Positions 35,727 to 45,408 of a stretch of 64,000 bases of DNA are shown piece by piece. The position numbers and the translations under genes were made by a program. This stretch comes from Fictibacillus arsenicus. GTDB taxonomy: Bacteria; Bacillota; Bacilli; Bacillales; Fictibacillaceae. The notes below the pieces were generated by a model. It saw only the letters and a list, made by a program, of their open reading frames with translations, searched no databases and was not told the origin of the DNA. The stretch lies in NCBI RefSeq assembly GCF_001999465.1, contig NZ_MQMF01000001.1, positions 372,001-436,000 on the forward strand. Direction: 5' to 3'. Numbering within the stretch: position 1 is the stretch's first letter; every line of letters starts with the position of its first letter.

Positions 35727-36635
35727 TCACTTTTGAGTGTAGTTTTTGATTGCTTCTTTTAATCTTCCATTTTGCTGTTCGAGATGTTTTTTTGCTTCAT
35801 CTGGTGAAACACCAGTTACTAACTGAAAGATAGCTGCCTTCGTGTTTCCATCCTGTTCTTTTAATGCTTGTTCTGCTTCCTTTTCTGATACTCCAGCAGC
35901 CTCGATAATGATATTTTTGGCACGTTGTTTCAGCTTTGCATTTGTAGGCTGAACATCAACCATAAGATTGCTGTACACTTTTCCCCATTTGATCATACTT
36001 GTTGTACTGATCATGTTAAGGACCAGTTTTTGTGCAGTCCCTGCCTTCATACGAGTTGAGCCTGTTACCACTTCAGGTCCTGTAACAACCGTAATGCTCG
36101 TATCTGCAGCATGTTCCATAGGAGAATGAAGAGAACAAACCACTGCAGCTGTGAACGCTCCTTGATTCTTTGCATATTCCATTGCGCCAAGACAATAAGG
36201 AGTCCTTCCTGATGCAGCGATTGCTACAACAACATCTTTTTTAGTTACATTTACTTTTTGTAAATCTTTCTTACCAAGATCAAAATCGTCTTCTGCTCCT
36301 TCAATAGCATGCTGAAGGGCATAATCTCCTCCAGCAATAAGACCAACAACCAAATTTGGATCCGTTCCATATGTCGGAGGACATTCTGATGCATCTAATA
36401 CACCGAGTCTGCCGCTTGTACCTGCACCGATATAGATCAGCCTGCCGCCAGCTTCAAAAGCTTCGACCACTTTTTCTGCAACCGTTCCAATTTCAGATAA
36501 TACCGGGGTAATACAGCTGGCTACGCCTAGATCTGCTTCGTGTATTTTTTTGACCACTTCTAACGTTGAAAGTTCGTCAATATTTATTGTGTCTGGGTTT
36601 CTTTTTTCTGTAGCCAATTTTGTTATATCCATCAC
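35727..36635 (-). CDS. murQ: N-acetylmuramic acid 6-phosphate etherase
   Basis: A 302-residue SIS-domain enzyme that removes D-lactate from MurNAc-6-phosphate to give GlcNAc-6-phosphate, the feed for NagA. The SIS sugar-phosphate loop GAGTSGRLGVLDASECPPTYG is intact, including the catalytic Glu in ASEC. A C-terminal UBA-like helical part (VSEKEAEQALKEQDG) is typical of MurQ. It lies between mupG and nagP in one transcription unit. Confidence 0.95.
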   Translation of the reverse strand: MMDITKLATEKRNPDTINIDELSTLEVVKKIHEADLGVASCITPVLSEIGTVAEKVVEAFEAGGRLIYIGAGTSGRLGVLDASECPPTYGTDPNLVVGLIAGGDYALQHAIEGAEDDFDLGKKDLQKVNVTKKDVVVAIAASGRTPYCLGAMEYAKNQGAFTAAVVCSLHSPMEHAADTSITVVTGPEVVTGSTRMKAGTAQKLVLNMISTTSMIKWGKVYSNLMVDVQPTNAKLKQRAKNIIIEAAGVSEKEAEQALKEQDGNTKAAIFQLVTGVSPDEAKKHLEQQNGRLKEAIKNYTQK

Positions 36636-36672
36636 GTTCTCCCTTCGGTATTTATTTACAACTCTTGATCTG

Positions 36673-37719
36673 CTAATCTAAGAAAATATACTTCTGTCCG
36701 CTACCGATCCATTTTAGAAGCGACTCGCTTTCCTTTCTTACATGGCCAGCTTTATTCACTTTTGGATTTGCTGGAAGGCTCTTTAAACAAATTTGAAGTT
36801 CGCCTGCATATCTTCCATACAGTTTGTTATCCACTGTAATCCAGCCTTTCCCGAACATATCAACAGAAGAAGGATCTTGTTCATAGACTTTGTCCATACC
36901 CCTCGATTCTACAGACCGTATTACACATTCTGCCGCATCCAGCCTATTCGTATGGATGCTGTTCCAAAAATGCTCATACCCTCTATTAAAAGAAGCGTGA
37001 ATAGGAACGATATCATCTGCTAAAAAGCTGAACCCTTTTGCAGTCTCTTCTGTAAGGCTTGGGTCTCCAATACAAATTTTATCCGTGCCAAGTGCACGAA
37101 GTTCGAGTGCTGCTTCAATAGCGGAAATTCCTCTATGGTCCTCTATCGTTGGAAGCCCCTCATGTAAAGGTCCTCTTAATCGATCGTCTCCCGGAACAAA
37201 TCCCATCGTCCTTATTCCAAAACGATGAAACAATTCATTCCGATCTTTTAAAGCTTGCTTAGAAATACCGGTGAACGGTTTCGGATAAAAATTATGCCAT
37301 GCCTCCGATTGATTTGGCAGGAGTCCCTCATTCAGCAATTCTGCAAGCTGAGCTTCATCGACAGTACTGGCATTCAATCCAATTTTTAAAGAATGGGACA
37401 GCCAAGCAATCTGCTTAGCTGTAAACCCATAATCCATCCTGACTCCAGAAATGCCCCAATCTTTTAATAGAGGGAGTTCCTCAAACGTAAGACCGAGCCG
37501 TTCAAGTGAAGCTGGCGAAACATCAGCCATAATTTCCATATGAACATCCTGTGCTGTTTTCCCCAGCCATTTCACCTTTTCAACAAAAGAGAATCCCTCT
37601 TCTTCTGGAATATGAAGAGAAGTGAAAATGTACTGAAAACCATTTTTAGCTGCCTTCTGAATCCAGTCTTTATTAAGAGAATCCGGTTCACTTAAATAAA
37701 TGGATATACCATAACACAA
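36673..37719 (-). CDS. mupG: 6-phospho-N-acetylmuramidase MupG (DUF871 family)
   Basis: A 348-residue protein of the DUF871 family with an N-terminal TIM-barrel and a small C-terminal beta domain. In S. aureus MupG cleaves MurNAc-6P-GlcNAc imported by the PTS, giving MurNAc-6P and GlcNAc. YGISIYLSEP near the start, GVRMDYGF, and the TMGFVPGDDRLRGPLHEGLPT segment are family hallmarks. The adjacent murQ and murP make this the natural role. Confidence 0.87.
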   Translation of the reverse strand: MCYGISIYLSEPDSLNKDWIQKAAKNGFQYIFTSLHIPEEEGFSFVEKVKWLGKTAQDVHMEIMADVSPASLERLGLTFEELPLLKDWGISGVRMDYGFTAKQIAWLSHSLKIGLNASTVDEAQLAELLNEGLLPNQSEAWHNFYPKPFTGISKQALKDRNELFHRFGIRTMGFVPGDDRLRGPLHEGLPTIEDHRGISAIEAALELRALGTDKICIGDPSLTEETAKGFSFLADDIVPIHASFNRGYEHFWNSIHTNRLDAAECVIRSVESRGMDKVYEQDPSSVDMFGKGWITVDNKLYGRYAGELQICLKSLPANPKVNKAGHVRKESESLLKWIGSGQKYIFLD

Positions 37720-37736
37720 AGATCATTCACTCCTGG

Positions 37737-39113
37737 TTAGATGTCTTTTGCCATGCTTTCTTTAAATCCAAACGTCCATGTGAACAAGAATCCGAAGACG
37801 TAAGCAATGACTAAACCTACTAGATAAAGTACCATTTCATTTGGATTCACTAAGAACACTAGTGGTATTCCAGATACACCGATCGCAATTGTAGCAACTT
37901 CATAGAATGCCTGGAATGCTCCGCCCACTGCAGCCCCTAAACATGCTGTTAAGAACGGACGGCCAAGCGGAAGTGTGACTCCAAAGATCAACGGTTCACC
38001 GATACCAAGCATTCCAACAGGCAGACCGCCTTTGATTACTTTACGAAGTCTTTGATTCTTCGTTTTAAAGTAGATCGCAAACGCAGCACCTACTTGACCG
38101 GCACCGCCCATTGCCAGGATCGGCAATAAGGGGTCATCTCCTATCGTGTTGATTAGCTCCATGTGAACTGGAGTTAAACCTTGGTGCAGTCCTGTAACAA
38201 CTAATGGCAAGAATGTACCTGCTAAAATAAGTCCAGAGAAAATACCGCCAATATCAATTAAATTCAATAATCCTTTAGTGATCAGGTCTGACAAGAAGCC
38301 TCCTACAGGCTGAAGAACAAAGAGTGTAGCAAAACCAGTAATTAATAACGCAAGTGTAGGTGTAACAATGATATCAATTGATGGATGAACAAACTTTCTG
38401 ATTCGCTTTTCTAAAAAGGCAATAAATACAGCTGCAAGCATTACTCCGATTAAACCGCCCCGTCCAGCTACAAGCGGATCGCCAAAAAGAGTAATATTTG
38501 CAAGACCCGGGTTGATGATCAATATCCCAGCTGCACCACCTAATGCAGGTGTTCCTCCAAATTCTTTGGCCGTGTTAATCCCTACAAAAACGGCTAGATA
38601 ACTAAAAACACCCCAGCCAATCAAGCTTAACATTTGTATAAGTGCAGATTCTGGATCTGCATCCATTCTTATCGCAACGTTTGTAATCCCGGCAATCAAA
38701 CCTGAAGCGACGATAGCAGGAATTAACGGAATGAAGATACTTGCAATCTTTCTTAAAAATTGTTTAAAAGGCGTAGCATTTTTCTTATTAATGGCATCTT
38801 TATTCATACGAGCCATCTGCTCAAGGTCCATCGGGTTTGTTTCATCCTCAACCGAATGGATGTTCATACCCGTTTCTTCACTCATAGCAAGTGTGACACG
38901 GTTAACGATTCCAGGACCTACGATGATCTGCAATGTATCATCTTCAACGACACCTAAAACACCATCCACATCTTTCAAACCTGCAAGATCTGCTTTTGAC
39001 GGGTCATGTAAATTCACCCTAATTCTTGTCATACAATGCATCAAAGTCTGGATGTTGGATGCGCCACCCAGCTTTTCAATGATGCTGTGAGCCATTTGCT
39101 GCTCTTTCCCCAT
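37737..39113 (-). CDS. murP: PTS system MurNAc (MurNAc-GlcNAc) EIIBC component
   Basis: A 458-residue permease with EIIB first (phosphorylated Cys in LMHCMTRIRV) and EIIC after it, the MurP/sucrose-type order. It brings in MurNAc or MurNAc-GlcNAc as the 6-phosphate, giving MupG or MurQ its substrate. I chose the ATG at 39113, since the longer frame contains the AAGGGGGAAGG ribosome site. A cre box lies 18 bases upstream, indicating CcpA control. Lacks EIIA. Confidence 0.9.
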   Translation of the reverse strand: MGKEQQMAHSIIEKLGGASNIQTLMHCMTRIRVNLHDPSKADLAGLKDVDGVLGVVEDDTLQIIVGPGIVNRVTLAMSEETGMNIHSVEDETNPMDLEQMARMNKDAINKKNATPFKQFLRKIASIFIPLIPAIVASGLIAGITNVAIRMDADPESALIQMLSLIGWGVFSYLAVFVGINTAKEFGGTPALGGAAGILIINPGLANITLFGDPLVAGRGGLIGVMLAAVFIAFLEKRIRKFVHPSIDIIVTPTLALLITGFATLFVLQPVGGFLSDLITKGLLNLIDIGGIFSGLILAGTFLPLVVTGLHQGLTPVHMELINTIGDDPLLPILAMGGAGQVGAAFAIYFKTKNQRLRKVIKGGLPVGMLGIGEPLIFGVTLPLGRPFLTACLGAAVGGAFQAFYEVATIAIGVSGIPLVFLVNPNEMVLYLVGLVIAYVFGFLFTWTFGFKESMAKDI

Positions 39114-39130
39114 TTTTCCTTCCCCCTTCA

Positions 39131-39144
39131 CGTAAACGCTTTCA
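39131..39144 (-). promoter_or_regulatory. Catabolite-responsive element (cre) upstream of murP
   Basis: TGAAAGCGTTTACG fits the CcpA cre pattern (TGAAAGCG-TT-CA type) with one end mismatch. It lies between nagR and murP, before the murP ribosome site. Confidence 0.65.
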
Positions 39145-39163
39145 TTTTTTTATATAAAACGCA

Positions 39164-39883
39164 TTAGCGCTTCATATCGATCATAAATTTGTATCGGTCA
39201 CCACGGTACACTGAATGAACCACTTCAAGCGGTTTCCCAGTAGTTAAATACGTCTGCCTTTGAATCAGCAGCACAGGTGCGCCCTTGGCAATCTCCAGAA
39301 TCTCACTTTCCGCCTCTCGGGCAATGGAAGCTTCTAAACTTTGAGTTGCATAATCTATATGGAAGCCTGCATTCTCGACCTGTGAATACAAGGAGCCTTC
39401 TTTTATATGAATCTCATTTAAATAGATAAGCTGTACAGGCACAAAAGTTGTTTCGATTGCCATCGGAATATCGTTCGCAAGACGAACACGCTTAATCTCG
39501 TAAACTTCTTCGTTTTGTGAGATGTCCAGTGCTTTGGCTAGCTTGTGATTTGCTTCAACTTTTTGAAAGGATACTAACTTTGATGCAGGTTTATAACCTC
39601 TTGCTTTCATATCTTCTGTAAAACTCGTAAGTCCTAATAATTTTTGCTCAATTTTTTTACCAGAAACGAAAGTGCCTTTACCTTTGCGCCTTGTTAAATA
39701 TCCGTCATTGACCAGATTGTTGATGGCTTGACGAACAGTCATTCGGCTTACTTCATAATTCTCAGCAAATTCTCTTTCAGAGGAGATCATGCTGCCAGAC
39801 TCCCATTCTCCTTTATCGATCTTCTGCTTGATCGCCTCTTCTATCTGAAAATAAAGTGGCAGGGGTGATGTTTTATCAATCAT
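39164..39883 (-). CDS. nagR: GntR/HutC-family repressor NagR (YvoA-like)
   Basis: A 239-residue regulator: an N-terminal winged helix (SSEREFAENYEVSRMTVRQA) and a C-terminal UTRA effector domain (from about residue 85). NagR/YvoA in B. subtilis binds glucosamine-6P or GlcNAc-6P and releases its operators before nagA and nagP. Two matching operators lie at 41841 and 45389. It follows nagB, with its ribosome site inside the nagB stop region. Confidence 0.93.
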   Translation of the reverse strand: MIDKTSPLPLYFQIEEAIKQKIDKGEWESGSMISSEREFAENYEVSRMTVRQAINNLVNDGYLTRRKGKGTFVSGKKIEQKLLGLTSFTEDMKARGYKPASKLVSFQKVEANHKLAKALDISQNEEVYEIKRVRLANDIPMAIETTFVPVQLIYLNEIHIKEGSLYSQVENAGFHIDYATQSLEASIAREAESEILEIAKGAPVLLIQRQTYLTTGKPLEVVHSVYRGDRYKFMIDMKR

Positions 39884-39892
39884 AAAAATGGG

Positions 39893-40612
39893 TCAACTCT
39901 CCTTATCTAAAAGCTTTCTAGCACCTTTATCCGCAAGCACTGTAACATTTGTATGGTTTATTAATGCTGTTGCAGGTATTTCTTCATTTAATGATCCTTT
40001 AAAAAGCTCTTTTACAGCATTCGCTTTTCTCTCACCGATTGCTAGCAGGAGTATTTCCCTGCTTTCCAGTATTGTTCCAATTCCCATGGTAATCGCTTGT
40101 TTAGGCTGTTTACTGTCAACAAAGTATTTAGCATTTGCTTTTAGCGTGGAGTCTGTAAGCTGTACAACATGTGTTCTAGCATCAAAACTGGTACCCGGTT
40201 CATTAAAACCGATATGGCCATTTTCTCCAATACCTAACACTTGCAGATCTATTCCACCAAGCTCTTTGATCATTTGTTCATACCTGCTGCATTCTTCTAT
40301 TAAACTAGCTGCCTCACCATCTGGAATATGAGTTTGGTCATTAGGAATATCAATATGTTGGAATAAGTGCTCCTCCATGTATGTATGGTACGTTGTGGAT
40401 CCCACGTACTCATCCAGATTAACAGTGTGTATATGCGTATAACTTTGCTTATATTCTTTACTATATTTTGAAAGGTAGCGGTACATGCCTTGTGGTGTTT
40501 TACCGGTTGCGAGGCCAAGAACTAATCTTTTAGCAGACTTTACTTTTGTAAATAAAATCTCTGCCGCTATTCTGCTAAGTTCTTCTTCATCTGAAACCGA
40601 AATTAGTTTCAA
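39893..40612 (-). CDS. nagB: Glucosamine-6-phosphate deaminase
   Basis: A 239-residue isomerase/deaminase converting glucosamine-6P to fructose-6P and ammonia. LGLATGKTPQGMY binds the phosphate, the catalytic Asp is in VNLDEYVG, and GIGENGHIGFNEPG carries the active-site His and Glu. The TTG at 40612 is used: AAAGGAGG lies eight bases before it, and its TTGA overlaps the nagA stop, so translation is coupled. A longer ATG-type frame lacks a ribosome site. Confidence 0.95.
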   Translation of the reverse strand: MKLISVSDEEELSRIAAEILFTKVKSAKRLVLGLATGKTPQGMYRYLSKYSKEYKQSYTHIHTVNLDEYVGSTTYHTYMEEHLFQHIDIPNDQTHIPDGEAASLIEECSRYEQMIKELGGIDLQVLGIGENGHIGFNEPGTSFDARTHVVQLTDSTLKANAKYFVDSKQPKQAITMGIGTILESREILLLAIGERKANAVKELFKGSLNEEIPATALINHTNVTVLADKGARKLLDKES

Positions 40613-41796
40613 ACTTTCTCCTCCTTTCGCCGGTACGCAAGTTCTCCTCGACAAAAAGTCATGAACACATCATAATCATCTGTTAAAACGGTTATATCAG
40701 CATCTTTTCCTTTTGACAGGCTTCCCTTTTTGTCGTAAATGTTTAATTCTTTCGCAGCGTTTACACTTGTAATTTTTACTATATCTGCTATGGAACAGTT
40801 CGTAAACTTCATCATGTTCTTTACTGCATCATTCATGCTCAAAATACTGCCTGCAAGTGTTCCATCTGCTAAATAAGCTCTTCCGTTTTTCACAGTTACT
40901 TGCTGACCGCCTAACGTATAAGTACCTTCACCCAAACCTTTAGCACGCATCGAATCTGTAATGAGAACTGTACGGTCTGGTCCTGTTGAATGGTATGCGA
41001 GATTAGTCATTTCCGGGCTTGCATGTACACCATCAACAATCATTTCTACGGATAGTTCCTTTTGAATAAGTGCAGCACCGGCTACACCAGGGTCACGATG
41101 ATGCATACCTCTCATCCCATTAAATAGATGTGTAACGTGAGAGATGCCGTATTTTATTCCTTCTTTTACTTCTTCAAAAGTGCTATCACTATGACCAATT
41201 GAAGCTATTATGCCATTGCTGGATAAATAAGAAGCGAACTCCAGACCTCCCTCCATTTCTGGAGCAAGTGTCACTAACTTGATCTGGTTTCGGGCTTTAT
41301 CCTGCCACTGTCTAAACCGTTCTACATTTGGCATTTCTATAAACCCTTTTGGCTGAGCACCTGCCCGCTTTGGAGAAATAAATGGCCCTTCCAGGTGAAT
41401 TCCAGCAATCTCAGCTGATCCTGGTTTTTGTTTTTCTATAAATGATGCAGTTTGAGTTAATGCTTCTTCAATATGAAGAGGATTTTCCGTCATCGTTGTC
41501 GCCAAGAATGAAGTAGTTCCTTCAGCAGGCAAGGCTTTTGCCATAATTGATAAAGCTTCCTCTGTTCCATCCATGACATCTGCACCTAACACTCCATGAA
41601 TATGAAGGTCGATCATACCCGGAACCATAATCGAACCTGAGGGCATCTCATAAGTTTCTGCTTCTTCGTCATCTGTTAATGGATTCAATCCGCCAACGTA
41701 TTTAATTTTTTCATTTTCAATCAGAAGATATCCTTGCTTAACGAATGAGCCATACTCATCTATATAACCTCCATGCAATAATACTTTTGGCTTCAT
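40609..41796 (-). CDS. nagA: N-acetylglucosamine-6-phosphate deacetylase
   Basis: A 395-residue amidohydrolase removing acetate from GlcNAc-6P. The metal motif is DLHIHGV, followed by GIHLEGPFIS, the HVTHLFNGM segment and the catalytic Asp in LITDSM. The ATG at 41796 is five bases after AAAGGGGAG; the GTG two codons earlier is too near. First gene of nagA-nagB-nagR, headed by a NagR operator about 45 bases upstream. Confidence 0.95.
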   Translation of the reverse strand: MKPKVLLHGGYIDEYGSFVKQGYLLIENEKIKYVGGLNPLTDDEEAETYEMPSGSIMVPGMIDLHIHGVLGADVMDGTEEALSIMAKALPAEGTTSFLATTMTENPLHIEEALTQTASFIEKQKPGSAEIAGIHLEGPFISPKRAGAQPKGFIEMPNVERFRQWQDKARNQIKLVTLAPEMEGGLEFASYLSSNGIIASIGHSDSTFEEVKEGIKYGISHVTHLFNGMRGMHHRDPGVAGAALIQKELSVEMIVDGVHASPEMTNLAYHSTGPDRTVLITDSMRAKGLGEGTYTLGGQQVTVKNGRAYLADGTLAGSILSMNDAVKNMMKFTNCSIADIVKITSVNAAKELNIYDKKGSLSKGKDADITVLTDDYDVFMTFCRGELAYRRKEEKV

Positions 41797-41840
41797 GTCC
41801 ACTCCCCTTTATCACTTTATGCCAAGCGTATCATTGTTAT

Positions 41841-41861
41841 GACTAGTTGTCTATACCAGTC
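41841..41861. promoter_or_regulatory. NagR operator (dre-type) before nagA
   Basis: The minus strand has GACTGGTATAGACAACTAGTC, an inverted repeat (GACT-GGTATAGAC / AGTC) close to the YvoA/NagR site of B. subtilis and the DasR dre pattern. The same core occurs before nagZ at 45389. Confidence 0.82.
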
Positions 41862-41873
41862 AGAAAATTCAAA

Positions 41874-41906
41874 TAAAAAAACTAAGGCCAAGCGTTTAGC
41901 CTTAGC
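41874..41906 (-). terminator. Terminator of nagZ-namZ
   Basis: CTAAGGC pairs with GCCTTAG across ten bases, followed on the minus strand by TTTTTTT. Confidence 0.8.
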
Positions 41907-41915
41907 TCCCTTTTA

Positions 41916-43178
41916 TTAATAAAGCAAATAGTTCTGTCTGATTTCTTTAAAATCATTTAATTCATCTTGGTAGCGGTTTACGATCTCCTCTACAGAACTT
42001 CCAGATTCTATTGCATCCCTTACCCATCCATTTCCGATTAATAAATCAAAGAAAGATTTTCCTGCACTGTCTTCAGCACGGAAAGCAAAATCTTGAGGGT
42101 ACATGTCATGAATCGTTTTCACTAATGTAATTCCAGTAAGTACAGGCTGGAATAACTTTTCATCAGTTACGTGTATTTCTACTCCATGAGATAGTTTACC
42201 TACATGTTTTGAAAATGATGGTATGAAAGATGCGGAACGGAACTTCACTCCTGGAAGTGCTTGTTCGTTTAATGCTTTAGCAAGATCATCCCCATTTATA
42301 AAAGGAGCTCCGATCAACTCAAAAGGTTTCGTAGTTCCTCTTCCTTCTGAAACATTCGTTCCTTCAATTAAGGCTGCACCTGGATAAGTGATAGCTGTAT
42401 CCTTTGTAGGCATATTTGGAGAAGGAAGCACCCATTCGAGTCCGCTGTCCTCATATGTCCAAGATCTCTTCCAGCCTTTCATTTCAACAACTTCCAAATC
42501 AGCACCGATTTGGAATTCTTCATTGAATAATTTCGCAAGCTCACCAACCGTCATCCCGTGTCTTAATGGGATGGGGTAAAGACCTACAAACGATGAATAT
42601 GATGGATCCAATACTGGTCCTTCTACTTGTTCTCCACCAAGCGGATTAGGTCTGTCTAATACAACAAATGGAATATTGTTTTCCTTAGCAGCTTCCATCG
42701 CATATGCCATCGTATAGATGTATGTATAGAATCGAGTACCTACATCTTGGATATCAAAAACCAATACATCTATACCTTCAAGCATTTCAGGAGTTGGCTT
42801 TTTTGTTTTCCCATATAAGCTATATACAGGAAGTCCTGTTTTGGGATCTGTATAAAACTCAACGTACTGACCCGCCTGGGCACTTCCTCTTACTCCATGT
42901 TCGGGACCGTATAACGCCTTTAATTCGATGTCCGGGTGATTGTACAGCACATCAACTATACTGTTCAAATCCCGGTCAACACCTGTTGGATTTGTGATCA
43001 AGCCTACATTTTTACCTTCTAAAAGGGATACCTGATTACTCATCAGCATTTCAAGACCAGTCTTAAAGTTTTGCCTATGCTGAAAGCTTTCACCCTTCGT
43101 TGCGTTCAAAATTTGTGTACCAGGGAGCATACTTATAACCAGAGCTAAAACTGTTAAAAACAATCCCCATTTTTTCAT
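41916..43178 (-). CDS. namZ: Secreted exo-beta-N-acetylmuramidase NamZ (DUF1343, YbbC)
   Basis: A 420-residue secreted protein with signal peptide KKWGLFLTVLALVISMLPG. The DUF1343 family, NamZ in B. subtilis, releases MurNAc from the non-reducing end of peptidoglycan glycans. GLITNPTGVDRDLNSIVDVL, YGPEHGVRG and VLDRPNPLGG are conserved blocks, and DIQDVGTRFYTYIYTM carries likely active-site residues. It follows nagZ by 18 bases, so GlcNAc and MurNAc are cut in turn outside the cell. Confidence 0.9.
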   Translation of the reverse strand: MKKWGLFLTVLALVISMLPGTQILNATKGESFQHRQNFKTGLEMLMSNQVSLLEGKNVGLITNPTGVDRDLNSIVDVLYNHPDIELKALYGPEHGVRGSAQAGQYVEFYTDPKTGLPVYSLYGKTKKPTPEMLEGIDVLVFDIQDVGTRFYTYIYTMAYAMEAAKENNIPFVVLDRPNPLGGEQVEGPVLDPSYSSFVGLYPIPLRHGMTVGELAKLFNEEFQIGADLEVVEMKGWKRSWTYEDSGLEWVLPSPNMPTKDTAITYPGAALIEGTNVSEGRGTTKPFELIGAPFINGDDLAKALNEQALPGVKFRSASFIPSFSKHVGKLSHGVEIHVTDEKLFQPVLTGITLVKTIHDMYPQDFAFRAEDSAGKSFFDLLIGNGWVRDAIESGSSVEEIVNRYQDELNDFKEIRQNYLLY

Positions 43179-43196
43179 CTCGACATTCCTCCTCTA

Positions 43197-45272
43197 TTAA
43201 TAACTTAAACCGTGTCCAAATGGATAAAGTACAGTATCAGCATCTCTATAAATCGTTACTGGAAGTTTTCCTGAAGGGTTGTTTAGACCAAAGATCGTTT
43301 CTGCCGAAGCTTTGAAACTTGCATCTCTAAAACCGTACTGAGTGATATAAGAAGTAACTTCAGGAAAAGCCATAATGTCATATGGATTTCTAATTCCTAC
43401 AGCAACAGTTTTATCAGGCGCAGCCTGAATAACTTGATTTACCATCTGCATTTGAGGAGATGATGGCGAACGGCCAGATACATTGAATGTGTATGTTCCG
43501 AGCACTACTAAATCAGCATTTCTTACCTTTGTTAATTGCGCTTCACTTAGAGGCTGTGTGGATTTGATCAATTCAACTGATGAGTGATGAACAGCTAGAG
43601 CTTTTTGTAGACTATCACTATATGTGTTCCCTATAACTACAATAGAATCTAAGTTATTTTTATCAGCAGGCAACAAGCCATTGTTTTGCACTAAAGTAAT
43701 CGATTTGCGGGCAACTTCTAATTCAGTTTCTTTATGAGTGATGTTACCCACCACTTCTTCAGCATGTTCGATCTTTTCTTCCACTGGTGTCTCTGTCACT
43801 TGTTTGAAGATTCCGCGCTTCGCTTTTAATGTCAGCAGCCTTTCAACAGACTGATTTAACCTTTCTTCAGTAATTTCACCCTTTTCTACTGCTTCATATA
43901 ATCCAGAAGCTACTTCCTCTAACCCTACAGGCATTAAGATAATATCTGTACCAGCGTTTACCGCTCGAATTACAGCATCAACTGGACCAAAGTGATCTGC
44001 AATTGCTTTCATATTTAATGCATCAGTAGAAATCACACCATCAAATCCCATTTCATTTCTCATTAAGTTTGTTAGGACTTCGTATGACAATGTTGCAGGC
44101 AGCGCAATTTCTGTTCCGTCCTTTTTTGAAATAACTGTTGTTGGGTCAATCTTAGGGAAAGTGACATGCGCAGTCATTATTGCATCTATTCCTTCATTCA
44201 TTGCCTGCTGAAAAGGATAAAGTTCTACTTCTAATAGACGCTCTTTATCATGCGGGACAGAAGGCAGTCCTAAATGTGAATCAGTTGCAGTATCTCCGTG
44301 ACCTGGAAAGTGCTTAGCAGTTGCAGCCATGCCTGAATTTTGCAATCCTTTTGTATAAGCGGTTCCTAAGTCAGCAACAAGCTGTGGATCTTCACCGAAA
44401 GAACGCACTCCGATAACCGGGTTATCAGGATTGTTGTTCACATCTAAGACAGGTGCTAAATTCATATTGATTCCTAGTGAATGGAGCTCTGATCCGATTG
44501 CATGTCCGACAGATTCCGCCAGTTCTGTTGATCTTGTTGCACCAAGCGCCATATTTCCTGGGAAATCGGTACCACTCTGCAAACGTGTCACAATTCCTCC
44601 TTCTTGGTCGATTGAAAGGAGTAAGCCGTAATCTTCATTTGCCTTTTTATACTCATCAACAAGCCTTACCGTTTGTTCTGTGGTTACAACATTTTCGCGA
44701 AACAGGATAACTCCGCCAAGATGGTATTTCTTAACTAGCTCTTTAATCTCTTCATTCATTTCTGTAACAGGCTGGCCATTCCAGTTACGGAAATCTGGCA
44801 TTAACATCTGGCCGACTTTTTCTTTCACTGACATAGAACGTACAGCATTTGAAATGATGTCATATTCCTGCCCTTTTTGTTTGTCAAAATTTGCTTCACC
44901 ATGTTTAACATGTATACCGATTCTGTCGTAAGATTTTCCATTCGTGACAAAAATAAATGTTTTTCCGCTTTTGCCGCTTAAGGTAACGACACCATCATCT
45001 GAAACGGATGCTACATTTTTATTTAAAGATCCCCATTTAAGATTTTCTTTCACTTCAACATATTTACCATTTTCATAAGCTAATAAAGCTGAAAGGTCAA
45101 AGGTTTCTCCCTTGATTTCATCATCTAACTGTGGAATGTTCTGTGCAATGATTAAATGTCCGCTTTTACCTTGTTCGGCAGAAACAGAAGCACTCTTTCC
45201 CAATCCGCTGAATAACGGAACGGTCAATACAGCAGCTAAAATTAAAAATCGAATCATTTTAAATGTGTTCAA
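43197..45272 (-). CDS. nagZ: Secreted beta-N-acetylglucosaminidase NagZ (GH3)
   Basis: A 691-residue secreted GH3 enzyme with signal peptide (FKMIRFLILAAVLTVPLFSG) and a Big2-like N-terminal segment (about 50-115). The catalytic domain carries KHFPGHGDTATDSH (His-Asp dyad) and ISTDALNMKA with the nucleophile Asp, and a C-terminal domain follows. It trims GlcNAc from muropeptides, exposing MurNAc for NamZ. AGAGGAGG precedes the ATG, and a cre box and NagR operator lie upstream. Confidence 0.93.
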   Translation of the reverse strand: MNTFKMIRFLILAAVLTVPLFSGLGKSASVSAEQGKSGHLIIAQNIPQLDDEIKGETFDLSALLAYENGKYVEVKENLKWGSLNKNVASVSDDGVVTLSGKSGKTFIFVTNGKSYDRIGIHVKHGEANFDKQKGQEYDIISNAVRSMSVKEKVGQMLMPDFRNWNGQPVTEMNEEIKELVKKYHLGGVILFRENVVTTEQTVRLVDEYKKANEDYGLLLSIDQEGGIVTRLQSGTDFPGNMALGATRSTELAESVGHAIGSELHSLGINMNLAPVLDVNNNPDNPVIGVRSFGEDPQLVADLGTAYTKGLQNSGMAATAKHFPGHGDTATDSHLGLPSVPHDKERLLEVELYPFQQAMNEGIDAIMTAHVTFPKIDPTTVISKKDGTEIALPATLSYEVLTNLMRNEMGFDGVISTDALNMKAIADHFGPVDAVIRAVNAGTDIILMPVGLEEVASGLYEAVEKGEITEERLNQSVERLLTLKAKRGIFKQVTETPVEEKIEHAEEVVGNITHKETELEVARKSITLVQNNGLLPADKNNLDSIVVIGNTYSDSLQKALAVHHSSVELIKSTQPLSEAQLTKVRNADLVVLGTYTFNVSGRSPSSPQMQMVNQVIQAAPDKTVAVGIRNPYDIMAFPEVTSYITQYGFRDASFKASAETIFGLNNPSGKLPVTIYRDADTVLYPFGHGLSY

Positions 45273-45293
45273 TTTTCTAGCCTCCTCTTTTTT

Positions 45294-45307
45294 TGGTAGC
45301 GCTTTCT
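45294..45307 (-). promoter_or_regulatory. Candidate cre box upstream of nagZ
   Basis: AGAAAGCGCTACCA on the minus strand fits the cre core (GAAAGCGCT) with mismatches at one end. It lies just before the nagZ ribosome site, a position where CcpA acts as a roadblock. Confidence 0.5.
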
Positions 45308-45388
45308 TTCTTTGACACTTTTCGGTAGAAAAAAGGAGGTTCCTGTCACATGCTGTTAAAACAGAACTTAAGTCCTTCGTAGTCCTAG

Positions 45389-45408
45389 GACTAGTTGTCT
45401 ATACCAAT
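45389..45408. promoter_or_regulatory. NagR operator before nagZ
   Basis: The minus strand has ATTGGTATAGACAACTAGTC, sharing its 17-base core with the nagA operator. It lies about 115 bases upstream of nagZ, and TATAGA within it may be the promoter -10. Confidence 0.8.
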
